Numbered from the stretch's first letter, positions 1 through 12,833 are shown. The stretch is 55,068 bases of DNA from Tessaracoccus sp. (GCF_016714275.1 NZ_JADJNP010000005.1:1-55068); one strand, 5' to 3'. A program made the numbers and translations. The notes: a model not told the origin generated them from the sequence alone.

Positions 1-905
1 AGAAGACGCTGTACGCGGCGCGCGCACCCCCAGGGCATCCGCCCGCTGGTGCTGGGGCGGCTGGCGAACGGCTGGGTCATGGCCTCGGAGACCGCCGCGC
101 TGGACATCGTCGGGGCATCCTTCGTGCGCGAGGTCGAGCCGGGCGAGCTGCTGGCCATCGACGAGGCCGGCCTGGGCACGCAGCGCTTCGCCACGCCGAG
201 CCCAAGGGCTGTATCTTCGAGTACGTCTACCTCGCTACGGCCGGACGCCACGATCGCGGGCACGGCGTACTCGAGCGCGGGTGCGGAGATCGGCCGGCAG
301 CTGGCCGAGGAGTACCCGGTCGAAGCCGACCTGGTGATCCCGGTGCCCCGAGTCAGGCACCCCGGCGGCCATCGGGTTACGCCCAGGGTCGGCATCCCTT
401 CGGACGGCAGAGCCTATGCTGAAGAACTCGTACGTCAGGCCGCACCTTCATCCAGCCCTCATGGACCATCCGCCAGCTGGCATCCGGCTGAAGCTGAACC
501 CGCTCCGCGACGTCATCCGGGGCAGCGCATCGTCGTCGTCGACGACTCGATCGTCCGTGGCAACACCCAGCGAGCGCTGGTGCGGATGCTGCGCGAAGCA
601 GGCGCCGCGAGGTGCACGCATCTCCTCACCGCCGGTCAAGTGGCCGTGCTTCTACGGCATCGACTTCGCCACCCGCGCCGAGCTGATCGCCAACGGGTTG
701 ACGGTCGAGGAGATCCGCCGCTCGATCGGCGCCGACTCGCTGGGCTACATCGCCTCGACGGCCTGATGCGAGGCCACCGAAGCGGCCGAGGGACGCGCTG
801 TGCCTGGCCTGCTTCGACGGCGCTGTTCCCGTCGCCTTGCCGGACGGGTCGCGCCTGGGCAAGCATCGCTTGACAACTCTCGCGCCACAGCCGGGTCCTA
901 CCTGA
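1..905 (+). pseudogene. purF: Amidophosphoribosyltransferase PurF, 3' part, frameshifted
   Basis: First committed step of purine synthesis: transfers the amide nitrogen of glutamine to PRPP. The window starts inside the glutaminase half (GRLANGWVMASETAALDIVG, then SFVREVEPGELLAIDE). The phosphoribosyltransferase half follows with the PRPP-binding signature IVVVDDSIVRGNTQRALVRM, then PPVKWPCFYGIDFATRAELI and the near C-terminal SIGADSLGYI. These pieces sit in three frames, so several small indels break the gene at about 200, 350-420, 620 and 770. The end at 905 assumes one tail frame. purM follows on the same strand after about 25 bases, the usual actinobacterial order. Clustered indels in a purine gene suggest sequence error rather than loss of the gene. 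Confidence 0.9.
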
Positions 906-929
906 GCCAACAACCCCTGGCCCGCAGGC

Positions 930-2000
930 GTGACCAATCAGCCCACCGCCACCGAGGGCGTCGCCGCCGAGGGCTGATCGAAGACCGACCGCGCGTCGCG
1001 GTGATGAGCCTGGGTCAGGAACCGCCGGCCGAGTGGTCGGCGGGCCCGGGTGGCCCCTGCCGGGCTCTTCGACGCCTGCGTGCTGAACTATCGCCAGCCG
1101 GTGCTGGCGACGTCACCGACGGTGTGGGCACCGAAGGTGGCCAGTCGCAGGTCGCTGGACAACCACGACACCATCGGCTTCGACCTGATGGGCATGTTCG
1201 TCGACGACCTGGTCGTCTGGGCGACGAGCCGCTTTCTTCGCGACCGACTACATCGCCTCCGGGCGGGTCTTGCCGAGCGGATCGCGGCGATCGTCTAAGG
1301 CGTCGCCGACGCCTGCGTCGCGGCCGGCTGCGCGCTGGTCGGCGAGACCGCGGAGCACCCCGGGCTGTTGAGCCGCAGGAGTACGACATCGCGGGGGCGA
1401 AGACGGGAGTCGCTGAGGGTGACAAGATGCTCCGGCGCGGGTCGCGTCGCGCCGGTGACGCGGTGATGGCGATGGAAGGCGTCCGGCCTGCACTGGAACG
1501 GCTACTCGCTGGTGCGGCACGTGCTGCTGAACCAGGCTGGTTGGGCGCCGGACCGGCACGTCTCGACGAGCTGGGCCGCACCTGGGCGAGGAGTTGCCTG
1601 AGCCGACGAAGGTCTACGCCTCGACGTCCTGACCTGATCGCCAAGGCCGACGTCCACGCCATGAGCCACATCACCGGCGGCGGCCTTGCCAACAACCTGG
1701 CCTGCGTCATCCCTGACGGCATGACTGTTGCTCCGGCAGCGTTCGTCCTGACCTCCCGCGATCTTCCAGTTGGTCCAGCAGGTGGGCTGTCCTGCAGGCA
1801 GATGTCGACGCCACGCTCAACATGGGCGTCGGCATGGTTGCGATCCTCCTCAGGGACCAGGTTGCCGCGGCGTTGGCGGCGCTGCAGGCCCGCGGCGTTT
1901 GGAGCGACCGGCGAGATCATCGCCTCCGACGGCTCCCGGCGCCGCCCGCCTCGTTCTCGGAGTCGCGCCACCATCGTTCCCCGAGCTGGGCCTCGGTGCG
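930..2000 (+). pseudogene. purM: Phosphoribosylformylglycinamidine cyclo-ligase PurM, frameshifted
   Basis: Fifth step of purine synthesis: ATP-dependent closure of FGAM to AIR. A GTG start at 930 (VTNQPTATEGVAAEG) fits the spacing after purF. Recognisable pieces are QPVLATS...DGVG around 1,090-1,130, LDNHDTIGFDLMGMFVDDLV, a GCALVG..ETAEHPG stretch, LLNQAGW, and the very conserved AMSHITGGGLANNLA at about 1,660-1,700, followed by NMGVGMVAIL and GEIIASDGS near the C-terminus. They alternate between frames, so at least six indels are present. The 3' end is approximate. The family is usually about 350 residues, which fits the span. It is convergent with the toxin gene on the other strand. Confidence 0.88.
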
Positions 2001-2015
2001 GAGCGCCGGGCGGGG

Positions 2016-2437
2016 TCACGCGACGAGGGTAACGCCACACCGCGGCGCGATGCCGTCGAGCGCCCGGGCCAACCTGGCGTCGGAGGTGCATCGCCCAGCT
2101 GCGCGTCAAGCGGGCTTCGGCGAGTGTGATGCGGTTTGCGTCGTGGGCTGTCACGTCGCCGCGCAGTTCCCAGATCCGCTCGAAGAACACCGTGGCGGGC
2201 CAACGGCGGGCGGGGAAATCCCGTAGGTCCGTGAGGGCGTAGGAGGCGCGCGTCTCAGTGAGGATGCTGCCGGCGACGAGCGTCCACGCAGCACGGACAT
2301 GACCTCCATGTCCAGCAGGTGCGGCACGTGCACGTCTCCGCCTGCTGCGCGCACCAGCGGCGCGGCCCGCTCGCCGAGGGGTTCAGCATGAGCGTAGCTC
2401 CTGGTGACGAGATCGATGCGTCGAGGACGACGCTCAT
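2016..2437 (-). pseudogene. VapC-type PIN-domain toxin, frameshifted
   Basis: PIN-domain ribonuclease toxin of a type II toxin-antitoxin pair. It begins MSVVLDAS at 2437, where the Asp is the first acidic PIN residue. It continues in other frames with GERAAPLVRAAGGDVHVPHL, LDMEVMSVLRG (the conserved Glu), a FFERIWELRGDVTAHDANRI stretch with the third acidic site and tail, LDAQLGDA, and ends RCGVTLVA before a TGA at 2016. The length of about 140 residues is normal for the family. Its ATG overlaps the antitoxin TGA by four bases (ATGA), which indicates translational coupling. Several frameshifts are present. Assignment to VapC rather than FitB is by general resemblance only. Confidence 0.75.
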
Positions 2438-2664
2438 CGCATCGATTCGCGCTCAGCACGGAGGATTTCGGTGACTCTGTCGCCGAGGTCGACCTGTCCC
2501 CGCAGCCGTACCCGCTCAAGGAGCCTCGTCGATCGGGGGCTGCCGCGTCTCCTCGCGTGAGGATGTCCAGCATTATACTCCGAAAGGCTGCGTCCGGACT
2601 TCGGCAGCGTTTTGAGCGTGCGATGCACATCGCTGGGGACGTCCCTCACCTGAACAGCAGACAT
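2434..2664 (-). pseudogene. Antitoxin of the VapC-type pair (ribbon-helix-helix, FitA/VapB-like), frameshifted
   Basis: Small DNA-binding antitoxin expected to neutralise the adjacent PIN toxin and repress the operon. The start MSAVQVRDVPSDVHRTLKT is typical of FitA/Arc-like ribbon-helix-helix proteins, continuing SGRSLSEY and then, in another frame, MLDILTR. The C-terminal toxin-binding tail LLERVRLRGQVDLGDRVTEI returns to the first frame and ends ESMR at 2434. So a pair of compensating indels lies near 2,550-2,580. The corrected size is about 76 residues. It is upstream of and overlaps the toxin gene by four bases. Confidence 0.72.
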
Positions 2665-2729
2665 GCACTTCATGCTACTCGCATGCACAACGCATGTCCG
2701 TTCTGGAATCGAGGTCATTTCCGTCACCG

Positions 2730-4655
2730 AACGCGCCGGTTGTGGCCGCGCCCAAACCAGGGCTGAGGCCGCGACGAGAGGTCCACCGCCTCCGACGCTG
2801 AGGGTGAGCCAGGGGACGCCGGAGGATGGGGCGCGGGAAGCGACGGTGGTGTCGGCTCCGGCGTCGTGACGGCGCTAGTGGTGGGAGCTGGGGTCGGCGT
2901 GTCGGTGGAGGGTGGGGTATTGAGGGCTGGCGGTCGCAGGTCGGCTGGCAGCCTCGGTCGCCGACGACCTTCACCGTTATGGTGAGGGTACGGCCCAGGA
3001 GATGGACCTACAACCCCTGGGCTCCCGGACGACGTTGACCACGACTGCGGATCGCCGCCCGGCAACGCGTTCACGTGCTGGGTGGAGGCTTACTCCTGGG
3101 CTCGGAGCGGTTCCTGTAGGCGATCGCGCGGGTCGAGACGCTGACGTTGCCCCCTATCGCGGACCACCAGCCGAAAAGAGCCAGGCCGGGCTGACCCCGG
3201 GTGCGCGGGCGTCACCGCCGTAGGGCCGATCAATCCCTAGGTCTGCGGTTCGGGTTCCGATCCGGCGCCGGTCGTCGCCCCCCGAAGCCCGGCGAGTCGA
3301 GCTGCACCTGGAGGCGCTGGCCCCACCCACACAGGCACCTGGTAGACGGCGACCTCACCCGGCACGACGTCGATGCCGAAGGTGCCCGGGGCGAGGGTTG
3401 GCGCGTCGTCGAAGGTGCCGCCCGGCGGGGAGCCGCCGAGCCTCGGCCGCATTTCGTCTCTTCCAGACCGGTTCCGTCGGTGCGGGCAAGCTGCTCGTCC
3501 GCGACCGGCGGCTCCTCGTGGACCCTCAGCTGATGGGGTGGCTGTCGCGAGGTCGGCGCCCATGTTCGGCGAGACGGTGACGACCACCCTCCTCCCGCGG
3601 TGTCGCATGCCTCGTGGCGCCGCTGTCGAACGAAGTAACGAGCGCGCTGGAAAGGCCCTGCGCCGAGCCGATCCCCGTTGTTCTCCGACCGCCGACGCGG
3701 TCGCCCTGTCGCAGCGGGTGAGGCGCGCGTCGACGGCGGCGACCTCGACGTCGAGGCCGATCTGCGTTCCCCACGTCGGCGGGGTTCGTGAACGCCGGGC
3801 ATGATCCAGAGGTCGGACCCGGGGATCGTCCGTCGGATCAGGTAGCTCTTGCCTGCGCTCCCGGTCGCGGGCGCGGTGTCGACCCAGGTGCTCCTCGCTG
3901 ATCTCCGGCGCCGCGGCGCCGTCAGCCGCACCCTGCCACCGGCGTGCCGCTGAGCCCAAAGTGAGCGGAACGCGCGCTCGGCGAGCCGACTCAGCGCGAA
4001 GTCGAGGTGTCCTTGTTTCAAAGTGGGGGCGTCGACGTAGCGGCTGTTGCCCTTGTCCGCGATGCACTTCAGCTGCGCCCCGTGCCTTCGCGCGTTGCCG
4101 ACGTCCACGCCGATGACGTCGATGCGCAGGTCGACTCCGGCCAGTTCCTCAGCGGTTGGGCAGGGGTCCGGCGCGCAGGTCTCCTCGCCGTCGGACACCA
4201 GGAGGATGGCTTTTTTTGGTGCGGTTTCCCTTCTCGGGGAGGTCTTTCACCGCCTGCCTCAGCGAGTAGGCTATAGGCGTCTCGCCCAGCGGCGCGTACC
4301 GCTTACGGCAGTGCGCAGCGCCGCGCGGTTTCCTGTGTCGATCGGCACCACGAGGTCGGAGTCCGCGCATTGGGCCTGTCCGCTCCTTCCGCCAGTCGGT
4401 ACAGACGCGCCGTAGACCCGCATCCCCACCCGCGTCGACTTCCGGCAGCTGGTCGATCGCCCTGTGCAGCGACGCCTCTTGCCGCGGAGATCCGGGTCTT
4501 GCTGTCGGACAGCTTCTGCTTCATCGAGCCCGATGCGTCGAGCACCATCAGCAGCGGGTCTGTTCCGTGCCGTCGTCCGCGGTTGCCGGTCCGGCGACCA
4601 CCACGCCCAGCATCAGGAGAAGAGTTCCCAGCAGCGCGACCGCTCGTCGTCCCAT
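2730..4655 (-). pseudogene. Secreted VWA-domain protein, frameshifted
   Basis: Probable exported, surface-attached von Willebrand factor A protein. The start at 4655 gives the signal peptide MGRRAVALLGTLLLMLGVVV followed by AGPATADDG. A MIDAS-like motif LDASGSM lies at about 4,540, followed by ETPIAYSLRQAVKDLPEKGN, SDGEETCAPDPCPTAEELAG and LRIDVIGVDVG, the usual course of the VWA fold, then CIADKGNSRYVDAPTL. A long middle part of unknown fold is scrambled by indels. The C-terminal part is rich in Pro/Thr/Ser (about 2,800-2,950), a wall-spanning type of linker, and could be followed by a membrane segment that I cannot read cleanly. Function and exact 3' end are uncertain. Confidence 0.68.
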
Positions 4656-4819
4656 GTCCGCCTCCCGGCTCCGACGACGCGCCCCACCCCGTCGCGCCTT
4701 CCAGCTACAAAGCGACCGTCCGCGCTCAAGCGGCCCCTCAGAAAGCTGGGGATAACCCCGACGCTGGTGTCTCTTTGCGGACAACCCGTGGGCTGGCGCG
4801 CGGGGCCATCGTTGCGGGC

Positions 4820-6133
4820 ATGGCTCGACGACGTCGTCTCTGGGGCAGGATTCTGCTCGCCGTCGCGCTACTGCTGGTGGTCGCCGGGGTAGCGGTCTAT
4901 TGGTATGTCCGGCCGCTGCTCCTGACCGGAACTGGACGCGGCGGCCAAACGCCTGTGCGGTGCTGGAAACGCTGCGGGGCGGCGAGGACCTCGAGGCTTA
5001 CCCTCCCGCCGAATCCCCGGTGCCCTCACCGATGCACAGCGGTGAACGACGACGGTTCCATCAGCACCACCGTCCTCAGATCTCGCGAAGCAGACCGCTT
5101 GGTACACTGAGGGCTTGGGCTGCACGATCGCGGCCGCAGCCCCCCCGCATCAGCGGCGCCCATCACGTCATCGAACCCTATCGCCGAGGCCACCGATCCC
5201 GCTTCGGTTCCCTGCCGGAGCTGGCGGCGGCGCTGGATGCCGTTTTCGCCGACGGCCTCGGCACCCGCGCCGTCGTCACCGTGGCCGGGCGGCGGGCGCA
5301 CTGATCGCGGAGCGCTACGCCGACGGGTTCACCAAGGACACGCTGCAGCTCGGCTGGTCCATGGCCAACCCTGTGACCAACCTGCTCGTCGGCCGGATGG
5401 CGGACCAGCGGGCCATCCAGCTCATCCATAACGACCTCTCCGCGAGGATCGCCAGGGGATTGAGCGGCCGCGACATCTCCGTCGACGACCTCCTCCGCAC
5501 GCAGTCCGGGCTGAGGTGGGATGAGACCTACGACCTCGGCACCGCCATCACCAAGATGTTTCACTGCGACGGCGACATGGCGGTCTCCGCAGGCGCAGTC
5601 CGCTCGACCACGCGCCGGGGACGTCTCCAGCAGTACTCGAGCGGTCGACGAATCGCACGGCCGAGGCTCTGCTCCTCGCTGCCCGCGACAGCGCCAACCT
5701 GCCTCGCACCCAGCTTCTGGCGCCGCTCGGGGATCCCTCGGCTGTGTGGGGAGCCGGATGCCTCGGGCGTCCCGCGTGCTCCTCGTACCAGGCGACCCGC
5801 GCGACTGGGCCGCAATCGGCCAGTTCGCGCTCGACGACGGCGTCGTCGATGGTCGGCGCTTGTTCTCGAGGGGCTGGGATGGCGGAGGCCACGACGAACA
5901 CCACCGCCGGGACGCGCGAGGACGAGAACTACGGCCCGGGTGGTGGCTGAACTGCAACGTCGACGGCAGCCCTGGCCTTCATTCGCCGGCGGACACCTAC
6001 CGGGCGTCCGGCCACGACGGCCAGCGCCTGTTCAGTCCCTGGCAAGGCCTCGTCATCGCACGGTTGGGCTTCAGCCCCGACCTCCATGGCGACGCTGGCG
6101 GCCCACGCCGTCGCTATCTCCTCGGCCTTGTGA
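4820..6133 (+). pseudogene. Beta-lactamase-family serine hydrolase, membrane-anchored, frameshifted
   Basis: Serine hydrolase of the AmpC/penicillin-binding-like superfamily. It begins MARRRRLWGRILLAVALLLV at 4820, an uncleaved N-terminal membrane anchor. The catalytic region reads LGWSMANPVTNLLVGRMAD, where family members normally have S-x-x-K; here the Lys position reads Asn, which may be a base error. Then come RDISVDDLLRTQSGLRWDE, a QQYSSG motif (the Tyr-x-Ser/Asn element), RDWAAIGQFALDDGVVDG, ENYGPGWWLNC, and ASGHDGQRLF in the place of the HxG/KTG-type motif, with LVIARLGFSPD after it. The TGA at 6131-6133 is the likely end. Many indels. The substrate is unknown. Confidence 0.75.
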
Positions 6134-6145
6134 GTTCCTTGATGG

Positions 6146-7068
6146 CTAGCTCCAAATCAGAGGTGGATGTGACTCCACCTCTTGTCCGCTGCGCTGCCGT
6201 CGAGTACCGGGTCGATGGAAGGTCTCATCAGGTCCGCGCTGCACCGGCGACGGTTCGAAGCGTCGCACGCTGGTGCATGGCGGCTGCGAGCCGGCTGCAC
6301 CGCGGACCCTGAAGTGTGGTGCAGGCACTCCAAACGAGCTGGGGAGTGTGGGGAGTCGAACCTCTGACTCGGCGTCATGTCACGTCGAGCTTCTGCGGGC
6401 GCTGACATCCTGGGTGACGGCCAGTACGACGAGATCGACCAGGTCCTTTCCTACTGATGGGCGCCCGCCGTAGAGCGCGAGCGTTGCGCACACTTTGTCG
6501 GCGATCCGATCTACGACGGGATAGAGAAGGTAGGGGGTTGCTCGCGAGCTTCGGTAGGGGAGTGCGTTCGCCGGGGTCGCGACCTCCGCATCGTCGGTCG
6601 CGTGACGACGTTCACCACAAGGTCGACGTGAAGGTGATCCTTCCGCTTCGCACCGATGTAGACCCCGAAGGTCGCTCGGCAGCCCTCAGCGGTAGGTCTG
6701 CTGGTTCTCCGCCGATTGCGTCGGTGCGACCCGACATAGTCGAATCGGAAAGTCGCCGAGATCGATCGAGGCGAGGCGCCGAAGTGTTATCAAGCGCCGA
6801 GTCGAGAGAATGGCTGCGACGACGGCTAAACAGACCGACGTCGGTCGTCGAACGGGCAGACGCACGCGGGCCAGCATGCCCGTTCCTCCTCTGAGCACCC
6901 AGGCGGAGTCGGTTCCCCGAGAACACGGCGGCTCAGGAAGCGGTGGAAGTCACATGCCGGATCCGTCTTCTGATACTCAGCGAGGGATCGGCCGTGAACG
7001 CGGCCTGGGCGGTCGACGATCGCCGCCTCTACTGCGGCCGGGCTCGAGTAACGCTGATGATCGGTCAT
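6146..7068 (-). pseudogene. abiEii: AbiEii-like nucleotidyltransferase toxin, frameshifted
   Basis: Toxin of an AbiE-type (type IV) abortive-infection module, a nucleotidyltransferase-fold protein. It begins MTDHQRYSSPAAVEAAIV. In alternating frames it shows a WVLRGGTGMLARV stretch with the GG-T active-site loop and ARSTTDV, the counterpart of the R-x-T-x-D-x-D metal motif. Further on are LASIDLGDF, the KVDVKVIL-type strand in the complementary frame, and KDLVDLVVLAVTQDVSARRS near the C-terminus, with the tail around DPVLDGSAADKRWS. About 305 residues is normal for the family. Its ATG overlaps the antitoxin stop as ATGA. At least five indels are present. Confidence 0.75.
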
Positions 7069-8003
7069 TGCTCGTCCTCGTGCCGGTGGACTTCGCGGCC
7101 GCTGTGAGCTCCGTCCAGTCCGCCGCCGTCAGTCGGTTTGACGAGTTGGGCTGCGTTCACCACGCCGTCGGCGGAAGAGTAGTAGCGACTGCGCTGAGAT
7201 CCGGTGTAGGTATCTTGCGTAGAGCCCCAGACATTACTTCGGCGAACTTGAGGTAGATGCTGGGATCGATTACGGGCAGCCGCTTGAGCAGGGCCTCGGA
7301 CATGGCTTCAGCCAGCTTGACGAACGCGTCAGGGAGATGGTGGTGGTGAGCGCGCGGCTAGTGGTCAAAGTTCATGCCGGCGACCCGCAGCAGCTCATTC
7401 AGAAGCGCGCCACCGTCGCCCTTCTTGTGGCCGCTGCGTTCGGCAAGCGGGCTGAGAAGTTCGGCGAGACGATCCGAGTCAAGGCGTGACTGGCCGGCTG
7501 CGTCGCGCAGCGCGTCGCCGATAAGGCTCAGGTCTTGACGGTCTTCGACCAGGTCGGCAATGGTGCGCTTGCGTGTGGTCACGGGTAGTCCGTCGCGAAT
7601 TGTGACGTCCTGCTCGGGAAGCACGCGGGTCCGGTAATGGACGTCGGGGCGCTGCGTTTGCCTGCGCGTCGGTGTGGTGAACTCGCTTCGTGTCGCACGG
7701 AAGTCGCCGATGCCACGTAGACGCGCTGCGGACTCGCCTGAGATGACCGCGCTCATGGGGCGCCTGCTAAGTCGCTCGTAGGCAGGCTTGGGCGGGCCCG
7801 GCTGCGAGCCATGCTGCACGGAGTTCTTCGTGCTCGGTGCTTGGCGCCCCTGCGTCTCGATAGACGCCGTGCGTGACGCGCACGAGGTCGCCAGACTCGG
7901 TCAGCCGGGTCAGGTTCATATGTGTAACGCCACGCGGTGCTTGCGCCGAGGTGACCAGTCCCCACTGGGACTCAGTCACCTCGGCAAGCGTCTTTAGCGC
8001 CAC
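7065..8003 (-). pseudogene. abiEi: AbiEi-like antitoxin / transcriptional repressor, frameshifted
   Basis: Antitoxin of the AbiE pair, with an N-terminal winged-helix domain that normally represses its own promoter. Start MALKTLAEVTESQWGLVTSA at 8003, then GVTHMNLTRLTESGDLVRVT and HGVYRDAGAPSTEHEELRAA, the classic AbiEi opening. After a short break come ISGESAARLRGIGDF, a RPDVHYRTRVLPEQDVTIRD stretch and LPVTTRKRTIADLVEDRQDL. The open frame stops at 7358, but protein-like sequence (LAEAMSEALLKRLPVIDPSI, LKFAEVMSGALRKI) continues downstream in another frame and ends HEDEQ with its TGA overlapping the toxin ATG. The corrected gene therefore reaches 7065 with a frameshift near 7,360. Confidence 0.78.
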
Positions 8004-8071
8004 GCGTGACTTTCATGCTTGGATACTAACGGACTTGTAGTTAGTATCCATGATATGTTCCGCCCAGAGAG

Positions 8072-9313
8072 CTATCCGAGCCCGAGGGCTTGGTCGAGGT
8101 GCGGGCTACGGAATGTGCCTGACGGGTCGACGCGTGCCATGAGCGCGGTGAATTCCGGCACCCGGCGATAGGCCGTGGCCTGGTCGAAGCCCCTCGCCGT
8201 AGAGCTTTCCCCAGTGGGCGCGCGGCTGAAGCGAGCGAGCGCCTCGATCTCGGCAGCACGCGCGCGACCTCCGCTGGGCGCTTCTGCCACGTGAAGTGGA
8301 TGCCGAGTCGCGGGCCGCCCTCGCCGCCGCTGAGCCACAGGTCATCTCCGGCGAGGGTGCGGAACTCGCTGACGTGCAGCACCGGGTCGATGCGATCGGC
8401 AAGCGCGCGGACGGCCCGCAGCGCGTCGGATCCCCGGTCGCGGGGGACGAAGTACTCGGACTGGATCTCGTCGCCGCCCGCGCTCGGGGCGCGGTCGAAG
8501 CGGAAGTGCGCCAGGCGCGTCGCCCACGAACCGCGGCTGCCGACCGGGTGAGATTGTCGTCGGGCGAACCGCCGTCGGCGATGGCGCCCACACGCGGGCC
8601 CTGCAGCGCGGCGCCGAACCGGCTGGAGGATGGCCCGGCGTCGTCGTCGCGGCACTTCAACCACAGCGTCGACAGCGTCGGCTCGACCCAGCGGCCCAGC
8701 ACGCTGACGCTGTAGGCGGCGCCTGCGATGCCGTCGAAATCGTCGAGGAACCGGTCCCAGGCGAGGCCGGTGTAGATGTGTTGGGTGATGTCGTAGGTGG
8801 GTTCGATCGCGAACGTCAACCTGGTGACGACGCCGAGCGCGCCGGAGCGACACGACGCTGCGCCTCGAAGTCGGGGTCGCCGGCGCGCACCCAAGAGAGG
8901 CTGCCGTCGGCCCCGATCCGCTCGACCCGCGCACGGCTGTCGCCAGGACGCCGTTGCCGTCGCCAGACCCGTGGGTGCCGGTCGAGTTGGCCCCGGCCAC
9001 CGAGATGCGGCAGCGAGCCCAGATTGCGCAGCGCCCACCCACGCTCCTGGAGGAACCCTCGCGACGGCGCTGTAGGGGCCGACCCCGGCACCGTCACCGT
9101 GCGCGCGGTCTCGTCCAGGTCGAACGGAAGCTCGATCGCACGCATCGAGATCAGCGCGGCCGAGTCGGCTAGCGGGCTGAACGAGTGCCCGGTCCCTAGC
9201 GCGCGGATCCGTGACGCCGCGGCCACCATTGCCTGCGCCTCCTCGATCGTGCGCGGGACGAGGACATCAGACGGGGTGAAGGCGACGGTGCCCGCCCAGT
9301 TGGTGAGTGTCAT
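8072..9313 (-). pseudogene. FAD-linked alditol / aldonolactone oxidase, frameshifted
   Basis: Vanillyl-alcohol-oxidase-type flavoprotein with a D-arabinono-1,4-lactone oxidase C-terminal domain; relatives oxidise polyols such as xylitol or sorbitol at C1 with oxygen. It starts MTLTNWAGTVAFTPSDVLVP, then the FAD-binding part IRALGTGHSFSPLADSAALI (GxGHSF holds the flavinylated His), HISVAGANSTGTHGSGDGNG split over two frames, and GALGVVTRLTFAIEPTYDIT. The C-terminal half has VSEFRTLAGDDLWLSGG, LGIHFTWQKRPAEV, the conserved HWGK, and RVDPSGTFRSPHLDQALGLG at the end. The span of 414 codons matches alditol oxidases. Several indels; the substrate is inferred from the family only. Confidence 0.82.
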
Positions 9314-9392
9314 GCCGACATCATGACAGTCGCCATGGAGGAATGGCGGACAACTGGGCTTCCCGTGCTCTGGCGAGCATAGGAAGGCGCAC

Positions 9393-9407
9393 TGTGCGTC
9401 AAAACTC
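9393..9407. repeat. Downstream copy of palindromic repeat (conserved end)
   Basis: TGTGCGTCAAAACTC is identical to 10558-10572. The preceding bases (about 9347-9392) are a diverged version of the palindrome described at 10509-10566. On the minus strand it directly covers the stop of the lipoprotein gene, so it may act as a terminator. Confidence 0.6.
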
Positions 9408-10485
9408 CACGGTCCTGCGGAAGACGCGTACGGCGTCCTCCCCGATCAGCATCAGCCAAGGCCGGTGATCGCCCCAGCGGACGCCGAGGCGCAGGCCGTC
9501 GGCGGGATCGGCCGAGCTGGTGAGCGCAGGAGGTCGTCGATCGCGGCGCGGCCGTCGTGGCGGAGGCGAAGCAGGCCCAACACGTCCTCGACCTCCCGGG
9601 TGTCTTCTCGATGAGCCCACTGAGCAGGATGTTCGCGACGCCGTCCGTGCCGACGGCGGCCTCGATGCCCAGGTGAACCTCGGCCCCGTCGGCGCCGGCG
9701 GCCGACACCGGCAGCTGCACAGCATGGGTGCCGAGGGTGACCGACAGGAGGCCGGGTTCCAGCGAGATCCGTAGGTCTTCCCTCGGTGATGGCGGAGAGC
9801 ACGAGCACGGGGATCGACGTTCCTGCTTCGGGGATCGATGCGGACCATGAGCCCGCCATCGCTGAAGCCGTAAAGGTAGGTGCCGTTCGTGGTGTGCACC
9901 GACAGCCACTCGTCCAGCGGAGTGCGGGACAGCGTGCCATCGGGTGCGAGCAGCAGCATCTCCGGGTTGTCGGGGTTGTGCTCTGCAGGACGACGGTGCC
10001 GTCGCGCAGGGCGAGCGGCCGCGCCCACTGCAGGTACTGGCCTTGGCGAAGTACTCCTCGCGCAGGCGTAGGTCGCCGAGGTAGGCGCCGGTCTCCGAGT
10101 AGTGCGCGAGCCGGAGCTTCCCGGTATCGACGAACCACCACGTCCTGTCCGGGAGCTGGGTGCCGTAGCTCGGCCCCAGTGGATGCCCTTGCCGTCACCG
10201 CCGCCGAGTGAGGTACCGAGCAGCTCCGGCGCGTCGCCGTAGCCGACGGCGAACACCTCGCTCCACTCCGGTCCGAACGCGGAGATCGGTGGCCCAGCAC
10301 GATCTCGGTCAGCAAAGCCGCGGCGGGAGGGTCGACGCTGACCGCCGGGCTGACGCTGTGTGTCGGCGTGCTGGTCCCACCCGGCGGCGGGGTGGAAGGC
10401 TGAGGATGCGGCGCAGCCGGCGAGAGCCATCACTACAGGCGATTCCGTAGACCCGCGCGCCCATGCGGACAGGTCGTGTGCGCAT
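9399..10485 (-). pseudogene. Predicted lipoprotein of unknown function, frameshifted
   Basis: No family recognised. The N-terminus reads MRTRPVRMGARVYGI and then, after a frameshift, VMALAGCAAS, a lipobox (LAGC) marking a lipid-anchored exported protein; an alternative ATG lies at 10503. Readable parts include FGPEWSEVFAVGYGDAPELL, HNPDNPEMLLLAPDGTLSRT, LDEWLSVHTTNGTYLYGF, SDGGLMVRIDPRS, and the tail WGDHRPWLMLIGEDAVRVFR. The alternation of short strands with Gly/Asp turns suggests a beta-rich fold, but this is a guess. The last codons fall in a repeat element, and a second copy lies upstream of the start, so the gene is framed by the two. Confidence 0.6.
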
Positions 10486-10508
10486 GGGTTCACGACTGAC
10501 CATGGAGA

Positions 10509-10566
10509 TGACGCACAACCGGGCCCCCCGTGCCCTATCGAGCACTGAGAGCCCAGTTGTGCGTCA
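10509..10566. repeat. Long palindromic repeat downstream of icd (terminator-like)
   Basis: Arms TGACGCACAACCGGGC (10509-10524) and GCCCAGTTGTGCGTCA (10551-10566) pair with one G-T type mismatch, with an inner GTGC/GCAC pair. It starts a few bases after the icd stop. A diverged copy lies at about 9347-9407. Confidence 0.7.
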
Positions 10567-10573
10567 AAACTCA

Positions 10574-12742
<2,169 letters not shown>

Positions 12743-12833
12743 GGCGGCAACAACTCCCAGTGATAGACCCGGTGGCGGCGGGCTACAGCTTACCCAGAGC
12801 GGCATCCATCCAGTGGGCTCGCTCGCGAACACC

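Noticed and set aside
1015..2190. 391-codon minus-strand frame across purM
   Set aside because: Shadow frame; only its upstream part (about 2,100-2,190) coincides with the toxin coding sequence.
6320..6400. tRNA-like T-arm (GGAGTCGAACC on the plus strand)
   Set aside because: The arms around it do not pair and no anticodon or acceptor stem can be drawn; it lies in the frameshifted AbiEii tail.
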